A stretch of 64,000 nucleotides of DNA. It comes from Streptomyces rimosus subsp. rimosus. GTDB taxonomy: Bacteria; Actinomycetota; Actinomycetes; Streptomycetales; Streptomycetaceae. The notes under the pieces were generated by a model. It saw nothing but the letters and a program-made list of their open reading frames with translations. It searched no databases and was not told where the DNA came from. Position 1 is the first letter of the stretch. The number at the start of each line of letters is the position of its first letter. Location: NCBI RefSeq assembly GCF_000720725.1, contig NZ_JOCQ01000045.1, forward strand, positions 1 to 64,000, read 5' to 3'. The translations under genes and the position numbers were made by a program. Positions 25,498 to 32,714 of this stretch are shown one piece after another.

Positions 25498-26304
25498 ATG
25501 CCGAAGACGAGCGAGGCGGCCGACGACCGGTCCGAGGAGAAGCGGGGAGCGGCCGGATCCGTGCAGTCCGTGGACCGCGCGGTGAGCGTCCTGGAGATCC
25601 TGGCCCGCCTCGGCGAGGCCGGAGTCACCGAGATCGCCGAGGAGTTGGGGGTGCACAAGTCCACCGCCTTCCGCATCCTGGGCGTCCTGGAGCACCGCGG
25701 GCTCGTGGAGCAGGAGCACGAGCGCGGCAAGTACTACCTGGGCGCGGGGGTGCTGCGGCTGGCCGGCGCCGCCGCCATCCGGCTGGACATCTCCCAGGAG
25801 GGCCAGCCGGTGTGCCGGGCGCTCGCCGACGACACCGGGGAGACCGCCAACATCGCCGTCCTGGACGGGGACGCGGCGGTCAACATCATGCAGGCGCGCG
25901 GCGCGGCGGCGGTCACCGCGTACAACTGGCTGGGCCGCCGTACGCCCCTGCACGCCACCGCGAGCGGCAAGGTCCTGCTCGCGCACCTGCCGCGGGAGCG
26001 CCGCGAGCGCCTGATCGAGCGCAAACCGGCCCGCTTCACGCCGAACACCCTGACCGTGCCGGGCGAGCTGCGCCGGCAGCTGACCGCCGCGGCCGAGCAG
26101 GGTTACGCCTGTTCCTGCGAGGAGCTGGAGGTCGGGCTGAACGCGGTGGCGGCGCCGGTGCGGGCCCACGACGGCGCGGTGATCGGCGCGATCGGCGTGT
26201 CCGGACCGGCGTACCGGATGGCGCAGGCGCTGCTTCCGGACCTGGCCGGGCGGGCGGTGAAGGCGGCTGCCGAGCTGTCCCGCCGGATGGGTTTCGCGGG
26301 CTGA
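25498..26304 (+). CDS. IclR-family transcriptional regulator
   Basis: This 268-residue regulator has the two IclR domains. An N-terminal winged helix has VTEIAEELGVHKSTAFRILGVLE (about 43-65). A C-terminal effector domain has PLHATASGKVLLAHLP and the CSCEELEVGLNAVAAPV signature. It sits between the Rieske ferredoxin/reductase pair and the mscR-dehydrogenase-oxidase-oxygenase operon, so control of betaine or methylated-glycine use is likely. ATG 25498 has no strong ribosome site. A perfect 11-base terminator stem follows the stop. The effector is not known; a betaine-derived compound is a guess from context. Confidence 0.9.
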   Translation: MPKTSEAADDRSEEKRGAAGSVQSVDRAVSVLEILARLGEAGVTEIAEELGVHKSTAFRILGVLEHRGLVEQEHERGKYYLGAGVLRLAGAAAIRLDISQEGQPVCRALADDTGETANIAVLDGDAAVNIMQARGAAAVTAYNWLGRRTPLHATASGKVLLAHLPRERRERLIERKPARFTPNTLTVPGELRRQLTAAAEQGYACSCEELEVGLNAVAAPVRAHDGAVIGAIGVSGPAYRMAQALLPDLAGRAVKAAAELSRRMGFAG

Positions 26305-26307
26305 GGG

Positions 26308-26336
26308 CCCGGCCGGGCGCCCGCCGCCCGGCCGGG
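26308..26336 (+). terminator. terminator after the IclR gene
   Basis: CCCGGCCGGGC (26308-26318) and GCCCGGCCGGG (26326-26336) form a perfect 11-base stem followed by TTTC. It begins four bases after the stop. Confidence 0.75.
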
Positions 26337-26372
26337 TTTCGGACCCGGGCTCCGCGGCCACCCGGTCCCCCC

Positions 26373-26430
26373 TTGACGGATCGCTCACGGACTTCCAGCA
26401 TGTCTCTCATGGCGCAACGTAGCGCGCCAT
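26373..26430 (+). promoter_or_regulatory. promoter and operator of the betaine operon
   Basis: TTGACG (26373-26378) and CAGCAT (26396-26401) are 17 bases apart, placing the start of transcription near 26408. Directly after it, 26409-26430, lies a dyad with arms ATGGCGC and GCGCCAT, the place expected for a repressor. The rest of the 319-base gap (26305-26623) holds the IclR terminator and an untranslated leader of about 215 bases, in which I see nothing else. Confidence 0.5.
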
Positions 26431-26623
26431 CAGCAACACAGGGGATTCCCAAGGGCGTTGTTCCGTCTCCCGCGGCTCCCTGCGCCTCCCCCGTTTCCCC
26501 TTCCGTACCGTGCGGTCGCCTGCCTCCCGCCGGTCCCGTACGTCGCGCCATCCCCCATAACGGCATCCGTGCCGGCTCCACGCACCCGCCCTGCCCCCGG
26601 CAGGCGCTGTTTAGGAGTGAGTC

Positions 26624-27709
26624 ATGCCGCACGAAGCACGCGCCGTCGTCGCCGCCAAGAAGGGCGCGCCCGTCGAGGTGCTGCCGATCCTCGTCCCCGA
26701 TCCCGGACCGGGGGAAGTCCTCGTCACCGTGCAGGCCTGCGGGGTGTGCCACACCGATCTGCACTACCGCGAGGGCGCGGTCGGCGAGGACTTCCCCTAT
26801 CTGCTCGGCCACGAGGCCGCCGGTGTCGTCGAGGCCACCGGCCCCGGCGTCACCGGCCTCGTGCCGGGCGACTATGTGGTGCTCGCCTGGCGGGCGCCCT
26901 GTGGCCGGTGCCGCTCCTGCCGCCGCGGCCGCCCCTGGTACTGCTTCGACTCGCAGACCGCCGCCCGTCCCATGACCCTGCTGGACGGCACCGCCCTGAC
27001 CCCGGCGCTGGGCATCGGCGCCTTCGCCGACAAGACCCTGGTCGCCGCCGGGCAGGCGGTCAAGGCCGACCCGGCGGCCCGCCCCGAGGCCGCGGGCCTG
27101 ATCGGCTGCGGGGTGATGGCCGGGTACGGGGCCGCGGTGCACACCGGGGGCGTGGGCAGCGGCGACACCGTGGCGGTGATCGGCTGCGGCGGGGTGGGCA
27201 GCGCCGCCATCGCGGGGGCCTCCCGGGCCGGGGCGCGCCGGGTGATCGCCGTGGACATCGACGACGGCAAGCTGGACGCCGCCGAGCGCTTCGGCGCCAC
27301 CGACACCGTCAACTCCCGCGGCACCGACCCCGTCGAGGCGGTGCGCGCGCTGACCGGCGGGCACGGCGCGGATGTCGTGATCGACGCGGTGGGCCGCCCG
27401 GAGACGTTCCGGCAGGGCTTCTACATGCGGGACCTGGCGGGCACCCTGGTTCAGGTCGGCGTGCCCGAGCCGGACCACCACATCGAACTGCCGCTGCTCG
27501 ACGTGTTCGCACGCGGCGGTTCCCTGAAGTCGTCCTGGTACGGCGACTGCCTGCCCAGCCGGGACTTCCCGGTCCTGATCGACCTCCATCTGAGCGGCAA
27601 GCTCAACCTGGACGCGTTCGTCTCCGAGACCGTCCGGCTGGAGGACGTGGAGGAGGCGTTCGCGCGGATGCGGCGCGGAGAGGTGCTGCGTTCGGTGGTG
27701 GTCCTGTGA
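26624..27709 (+). CDS. mscR: S-(hydroxymethyl)mycothiol dehydrogenase (mycothiol-dependent formaldehyde dehydrogenase)
   Basis: This 361-residue class III-like zinc alcohol dehydrogenase should oxidise S-hydroxymethyl-mycothiol, the adduct of formaldehyde and mycothiol. Catalytic zinc ligands are Cys42 in ACGVCHTDLH and His63/Glu64 in LLGHEAAG. The structural zinc site is CGRCRSCRRGRPWYC. The Rossmann motif is VIGCGGVGSAAI. Length and spacing match the actinobacterial mycothiol enzyme rather than glutathione-dependent ones. AGGAG precedes the ATG. It overlaps the next gene by four bases (GTGA). Its place in this operon makes sense because each demethylation of betaine-type compounds releases formaldehyde. 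Confidence 0.88.
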   Translation: MPHEARAVVAAKKGAPVEVLPILVPDPGPGEVLVTVQACGVCHTDLHYREGAVGEDFPYLLGHEAAGVVEATGPGVTGLVPGDYVVLAWRAPCGRCRSCRRGRPWYCFDSQTAARPMTLLDGTALTPALGIGAFADKTLVAAGQAVKADPAARPEAAGLIGCGVMAGYGAAVHTGGVGSGDTVAVIGCGGVGSAAIAGASRAGARRVIAVDIDDGKLDAAERFGATDTVNSRGTDPVEAVRALTGGHGADVVIDAVGRPETFRQGFYMRDLAGTLVQVGVPEPDHHIELPLLDVFARGGSLKSSWYGDCLPSRDFPVLIDLHLSGKLNLDAFVSETVRLEDVEEAFARMRRGEVLRSVVVL

Positions 27710-30153
27710 CCGGCTCCGGCGGCCCGGCACGGCGCCGCATCGTGATCGTCGGCGCGGGCATCGTCGGCTGTGCGCTCGCCGACGAGCTGACCGCGCGCGG
27801 CGCCCGGGACGTCACCGTGCTGGAGCAGGGCCCGCTGCACGCCCCCGGCGGCTCCACCTCGCACGCGCCCGGCCTGGTCTTCCGTACCAACGTCTCCAAA
27901 ACGCTGAGCGACTTCGCCATGTACACCGTCGAGAAGTTCACCGCGCTCACCGAGGACGGCCGGCCGTGCTTCGACGCCGTGGGCGGGCTGGAGATCGCCA
28001 CCACCGGGGAGCAGTGGGCCGAACTGCACCGCAAGGCCGGGCTGGCCGCCTCCTGGGGCATCGAGGGCGAGCTGATCGACGCGCGCCGGTGCGCCCGGCT
28101 GTGGCCGATGCTGGACGCCGCGAAGGTGCTGGGCGGGTTCCACACCCCCGGTGACGGGCTGGCCAGGGCGCTGCCCGCGGCCCGCGCGCAGACCGCACGG
28201 GCGCGGGACCGGGGCGCCCGCTTCCTGGAGCGGCACACCGTCACGGGCATCGAGCGCGACGCGGACCGGGTGACGGCGGTCGCCACCGACCGGGGCACCT
28301 TCCCCGCGGACGTGGTGGTCTCGGCGGCGGGCTTCTGGGGCCCGGTGATCGGGGCGATGGCGGGCGTGTCCGTACCGCTGCTGCCGCTGGCCCACCAGTA
28401 CGCGAAGACCTCCGCGCTCGCCGGTCCGGACGGCCGGCGGCCGATCCTGCGCTTCCAGGAACGTGACCTGTACTTCCGCGAACATACGGAAGACGGCGTC
28501 GGCCGGATCGGCATCGGCTCGTACGCCCACCGCCCGATGCCCGTCGACCCAACCGCGGTGCCCGCCTTCGACGACGCGCCCGTCATGCCCTCCTCCCTCC
28601 CCTTCACCCCCGACGACTTCGCCCCGAGCTGGGAGGACAGCCGCCGGCTGCTGCCCGCCCTCGGGGAGGCGCGGATCGAGGAGGGCTTCAACGGGGTCTT
28701 CTCCTTCACCCCCGACGGCATGCCGCTGCTCGGCGAGGTGCCCGGGCTGCGCGGGTTCTGGCTGGCCGAGGCGGTGTGGGTGACCCACTCGGCGGGCGTG
28801 GCCAAGGCGGTGGCCGAATGGCTCACCGAGGGGCGGCCCGCCACCGACGTGCACGAGTGCGCCATCGCCCGCTTCGAGGAGGCCCAGCTCTCCCCCGCCT
28901 ATGTCACCGAGCGCGGCAAGCAGCAGTTCGCCGAGGTCTACGACGTGATCCATCCGCTCCAGCCGCTGTGCCGCCCGCGCCCGCTGCGCGTGAGCCCCTT
29001 TTACGAGCGGCAGCGGGAGCTGGGCGCATACTTCCTCGAAGGCGCGGGCTGGGAGCGTCCGCAGTGGTACGAGGCCAACGCGCCGCTGACGGACGGCATC
29101 CCGCTGCCCGAGCGGGACGCCTGGTCCGCACGTCACTGGTCACCCATCGCCGCGGCCGAGGCGCACACCACCCGCGAGCGGGTCGCGCTGTACGACATGA
29201 CGCCGCTGCGGCGCCTGGAGGTCAGCGGGCCGGGCGCCCTGGACTTCCTCCAGTACCTGACCACCAACCAGCTCGCGAAGAAGCCGGGCTCGGTGACGTA
29301 CACGCTGCTGCTGGACGATGCGGGCGGCGTCCGCAGCGATCTGACCGTGGCCCGGCTGGGGGCCGACCGCTTCCAGGTCGGCATCAACAGCGGAATGGAT
29401 CTCGACCACCTGACCCGGCGCGCCCCCGACGGCGTGCAGGTCCGCGACATCACGCCCGGCACCTGCTGCATCGGTGTCTGGGGCCCGCGCGCCCGCCATC
29501 TCGTGCAGCCGCTGACCCGCACCGACTTCGGGCACCGCGCGTTCGGCTACTTCAAGGCGCGGCAGGCGTTCCTCGGCGAGGTGCCGGTGACCGCACTGCG
29601 GCTGTCGTACGTCGGCGAGCTGGGCTGGGAGCTGTACACGAGCGCGGATCTGGGCCTGCGCCTGTGGGACACGCTCTGGGCGGCCGGGCAGCGGTACGGC
29701 GTGGTCGCGGCCGGGCGCGGCGCGTTCGACAGCCTCCGCCTGGAGAAGGGCTACCGGGCCTGGGGCCGGGACATGACCACCGAGCACGACCCGTACGAAG
29801 CGGGTCTGGGCTGGGCCGTCCGGATGGACAAGGGCGACTTCGTGGGGCGCGCGGCCCTGGAGGGACGGTCGGCGGACACCGTTCGGCGCAGGCTGGTGTG
29901 TCTGACGCTGGACGATCCGGCGGCGGTGGTGCTGGGCAAGGAGCCGGTGTTCGTGGACGGCGTGCCCGCCGGTTATGTGACCAGCGCCGCCTATGGCTGC
30001 TCCGTCGGGCGGACGGTCGCCTACGCGTGGCTGCCCGCGCGGGCCGCGGTACCCGGGACCGCCGTGCACATCGAGTACTTCGGGGAGAAGGCCGCGGCGA
30101 CGGTGGCCGCGGAGCCGCTGTTCGACCCCGCGATGGAACGTATCCGCAGATGA
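27706..30153 (+). CDS. dimethylglycine/sarcosine dehydrogenase-like flavoprotein (FAD + GcvT)
   Basis: This 815-residue two-domain enzyme has an N-terminal FAD amine-oxidase domain (VIVGAGIVGCALADEL; substrate region about 1-400). A C-terminal GcvT-type folate-binding domain (about 420-815) has LDFLQYLTTNQL, SYVGELGWELYTS and RLEKGYRAWGRDMT. The family oxidatively demethylates dimethylglycine or sarcosine and can pass the one-carbon unit to tetrahydrofolate. GTG 27706 overlaps the mscR stop. HAPGLVFR early in the FAD domain contains the histidine position used for covalent flavin in mammalian relatives. Dimethylglycine is favoured because a separate sarcosine-oxidase-like gene follows. Confidence 0.88.
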   Translation: MTGSGGPARRRIVIVGAGIVGCALADELTARGARDVTVLEQGPLHAPGGSTSHAPGLVFRTNVSKTLSDFAMYTVEKFTALTEDGRPCFDAVGGLEIATTGEQWAELHRKAGLAASWGIEGELIDARRCARLWPMLDAAKVLGGFHTPGDGLARALPAARAQTARARDRGARFLERHTVTGIERDADRVTAVATDRGTFPADVVVSAAGFWGPVIGAMAGVSVPLLPLAHQYAKTSALAGPDGRRPILRFQERDLYFREHTEDGVGRIGIGSYAHRPMPVDPTAVPAFDDAPVMPSSLPFTPDDFAPSWEDSRRLLPALGEARIEEGFNGVFSFTPDGMPLLGEVPGLRGFWLAEAVWVTHSAGVAKAVAEWLTEGRPATDVHECAIARFEEAQLSPAYVTERGKQQFAEVYDVIHPLQPLCRPRPLRVSPFYERQRELGAYFLEGAGWERPQWYEANAPLTDGIPLPERDAWSARHWSPIAAAEAHTTRERVALYDMTPLRRLEVSGPGALDFLQYLTTNQLAKKPGSVTYTLLLDDAGGVRSDLTVARLGADRFQVGINSGMDLDHLTRRAPDGVQVRDITPGTCCIGVWGPRARHLVQPLTRTDFGHRAFGYFKARQAFLGEVPVTALRLSYVGELGWELYTSADLGLRLWDTLWAAGQRYGVVAAGRGAFDSLRLEKGYRAWGRDMTTEHDPYEAGLGWAVRMDKGDFVGRAALEGRSADTVRRRLVCLTLDDPAAVVLGKEPVFVDGVPAGYVTSAAYGCSVGRTVAYAWLPARAAVPGTAVHIEYFGEKAAATVAAEPLFDPAMERIRR

Positions 30154-30216
30154 CCGTCCACAGGCAGTCCGTCGCCCGCAGCCCGTCGGGTGTCCCCGCC
30201 GACCCGGGAGGTCCGC

Positions 30217-31422
30217 TTGTCCCCCACCCATGACGTGATCGTGCTGGGCCTCGGCGGCATGGGCAGCGCCGCGGCCCACCACCTGGCCGCGCGCGGCGCC
30301 CGCGTGCTGGGCCTGGAGAAGTTCGGGCCGGTGCACACGCACGGCTCCAGCCACGGCGGCTCGCGCATCACGCGGCAGTCCTATTTCGAGGATCCGGCGT
30401 ACGTACCGCTGCTGCTGCGCGCCTACGAGCTGTACGAAGAACTGGAGCGCGCCACCGGGCGGCGGATCGCCACGCTGTGCGGCGGGGTGATGCTCGGGCG
30501 GCCGGACAGCCGTACCGTCGCCGGGTCGCTGCGCTCCGCCCGCACCTGGGACCTGCCCCACGAGATGCTGGACGCGCGGGAGGTACGCCGCCGCTTCCCG
30601 ACGCTGACGCCGGGCGCCGACGAGGTCGCGCTGTACGAGGCGCGCGCCGGGTTCCTGCGCCCGGAGAACACCGTGGCCGCGCAGCTCCAGCTCGCCACCC
30701 AGGGCGGCGCCGACCTGCGCTTCCAGGAACCGGTCACCCGGTGGGAGGCGCTGCCGGGTGGCCGGGGCGTGCGGGTGCACACGCCTGAAGACGCCTATAC
30801 GGCGGGCCAGTTGGTGATCTGTCCGGGCGCCTGGGCGCCGGAGCTGCTGGACGGTCTCGGGGTGTCGTTCTCCGTTGAGCGCCAGATCATGCACTGGTTC
30901 GAGCCCACGGGCGGCACGGGTCCGTACGTCCCGGAGCGGCACCCCATCTACATCTGGGAGGACGCCGACGGCGTACAGATTTACGGCTTCCCCGCGATCG
31001 ACGGGCCCGGGGGTGGCGCGAAGGTGGCGTTCTTCCGCAGGGGAACCGTCTGTACGCCGGAGACCATCGACCGGGCCGTCCACGAGGACGAGGTACGGGC
31101 GATGGCGGGGCAGGCGGCCCGGCTGCTGCCGTCGCTGCCCGGCCGCCACCTGAAATCCGTCACCTGTATGTACACCAACACCCCCGACGAGCACTTCGTC
31201 CTCGCGCGGCACCCCGCGCACCCCGACACCGTGACCGTGGCCTGCGGCTTCTCCGGACACGGCTTCAAGTTCGTGCCGGTGGTCGGCGAGATCCTCGCCG
31301 ACCTGGCGCTGAGCGGCGACACCGCGCACCCGGTCGGCCTGTTCGCACCCGAGCGCCTGCTCGCTGCCGCCCCGGCCACCACCCCCTCTCCCGCCCCGTC
31401 CGCCCCAGGAGGCGTCCGATGA
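30217..31422 (+). CDS. monomeric sarcosine oxidase / N-methyl-amino-acid oxidase
   Basis: This 401-residue flavoenzyme of the MSOX/MTOX family would oxidise N-methylglycine to glycine, formaldehyde and hydrogen peroxide. The FAD motif is VLGLGGMGSAAAHHLAARG. Cys317 in TCMYTNTPDEHF matches the covalent flavin cysteine of monomeric sarcosine oxidase. TTG 30217 is preferred because GGGAGG lies five bases before it; GTG 30190 has no ribosome site. The stop overlaps the GbcA-like gene by four bases. N-methyltryptophan is an alternative substrate for the family, but the surrounding genes point to sarcosine. Confidence 0.88.
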   Translation: MSPTHDVIVLGLGGMGSAAAHHLAARGARVLGLEKFGPVHTHGSSHGGSRITRQSYFEDPAYVPLLLRAYELYEELERATGRRIATLCGGVMLGRPDSRTVAGSLRSARTWDLPHEMLDAREVRRRFPTLTPGADEVALYEARAGFLRPENTVAAQLQLATQGGADLRFQEPVTRWEALPGGRGVRVHTPEDAYTAGQLVICPGAWAPELLDGLGVSFSVERQIMHWFEPTGGTGPYVPERHPIYIWEDADGVQIYGFPAIDGPGGGAKVAFFRRGTVCTPETIDRAVHEDEVRAMAGQAARLLPSLPGRHLKSVTCMYTNTPDEHFVLARHPAHPDTVTVACGFSGHGFKFVPVVGEILADLALSGDTAHPVGLFAPERLLAAAPATTPSPAPSAPGGVR

Positions 31423-32714
31423 CCCTCGCCCCCGAGACCGCCGGAGCCACCGGAACCGCCCCGGCCGCCAGCCTCGCCGCCACCCTGCCCGGCGCCTTCT
31501 ACACCGACCCCGGGACATTCCGCCAGGAACAGCGGCACATCTTCGAATCGCTGTGGTGCTGCGCGGTGCGCGCCGCCGACCTGCCGCGGCCGGGCGCGTT
31601 CCGTACGGTCCAGGTCGGCCGGGAGAGCGTACTGGTGGTCCGCGACCGGCGCGGCGGCTTCGGCGCGTACCTCAACGTGTGCCGCCACCGGGGAGCCCGG
31701 CTGTGCACCGAGGAGTCCGGCGAGGTGCGGCGCAACCTCCAGTGCCCGTACCACGCCTGGACCTACGACCTGGACGGGCGCCTGGTCGCCGCGCCCAACC
31801 TGCAACGGATGCCGGACGTGGACCGCGCCGAGCGCGGGCTGCTGCCGGTCCGGCTGCGCGAGTGGCTGGGCTATGTGTGGGTGTGCCTGGCCGACGAGCC
31901 GCCGTCGTTCGAGGAGACGGTGATCGGCGCGGTCAGCGAGCGGCTGGGCGGGACGGAGGCGATCGGGCGGTACGGGATCGACGGACTGGAACTCGGACGG
32001 CGCGTCACCTACGACGTGCGCGCCAACTGGAAGCTGATCGTCGAGAACTTCATGGAGTGCTACCACTGCGCCACCATCCACCCCGAACTGACCGACGTGC
32101 TCCCGGAGTTCACGGACGGGTTCGCCGCGCAGTACTACGTGGGGCACGGCGCGGCGTTCGCGGACGAGGCCGAGGGGTTCACCGTGGACGGCAGCGGCGG
32201 CTTCGCCCGCATCGCGGGCATCGAGGAGAGCCAGGACCGCCGCTATTACGCCGTCACCGTGCGCCCGCAGGTCTTCCTCAACCTCGTGCCGGACCATGTC
32301 ATCGTGCACCGGATGTTCCCGCTGGCCGCGGACCGCACCGTCGTGGAGTGCGACTGGCTCTACGCTCCCGAGGTGATCGCCTCGGGGGCCGACCTGTCGC
32401 GGTCGGTGGAACTTTTCCACCGGGTCAACACGCAGGACTTCGCGGCCTGCGAGCGGACCCAGCCCGCGATGGACTCGCGGGCCTACCGGGCCGGCGGGGT
32501 GCTCGTCCCCAGCGAGCACCACATCGCCGGCTTCCACCGGTGGGTCATCCGGCTGCTGCCGGGGGGTCCTGAGGCTCCGGGTTCTCCTGAGGCTCCGGGT
32601 TCTCCTGAGGCTCCGGGTTCTCCTGAGGCTCGGGGTGTCCCTGAGGTTCCTGGGGCACCGGCCGGTCCTCCTGCCGCTCGTCCTCGGGACGGCGGTACAT
32701 CCGCGTCGCCGTGA
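31419..32714 (+). CDS. GbcA-like Rieske oxygenase, probable glycine betaine demethylase
   Basis: This 431-residue Rieske non-heme iron oxygenase alpha subunit has cluster ligands in CRHRGA and CPYHAW (about residues 88-110). The mononuclear iron site is in ENFMECYHCATIHPEL, a pattern shared with glycine-betaine and stachydrine demethylases. It would convert betaine to dimethylglycine plus formaldehyde, using electrons from the ferredoxin and reductase at 24-25 kb. It starts four bases inside the preceding oxidase gene. The last ~50 residues contain PEAPGS repeats encoded by the 18-bp tandem repeat and overlap the convergent SMC gene by 170 bases; the enzyme core ends at about FHRWVIRLLP. Carnitine is another possible substrate. 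Confidence 0.85.
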   Translation: MTLAPETAGATGTAPAASLAATLPGAFYTDPGTFRQEQRHIFESLWCCAVRAADLPRPGAFRTVQVGRESVLVVRDRRGGFGAYLNVCRHRGARLCTEESGEVRRNLQCPYHAWTYDLDGRLVAAPNLQRMPDVDRAERGLLPVRLREWLGYVWVCLADEPPSFEETVIGAVSERLGGTEAIGRYGIDGLELGRRVTYDVRANWKLIVENFMECYHCATIHPELTDVLPEFTDGFAAQYYVGHGAAFADEAEGFTVDGSGGFARIAGIEESQDRRYYAVTVRPQVFLNLVPDHVIVHRMFPLAADRTVVECDWLYAPEVIASGADLSRSVELFHRVNTQDFAACERTQPAMDSRAYRAGGVLVPSEHHIAGFHRWVIRLLPGGPEAPGSPEAPGSPEAPGSPEARGVPEVPGAPAGPPAARPRDGGTSASP

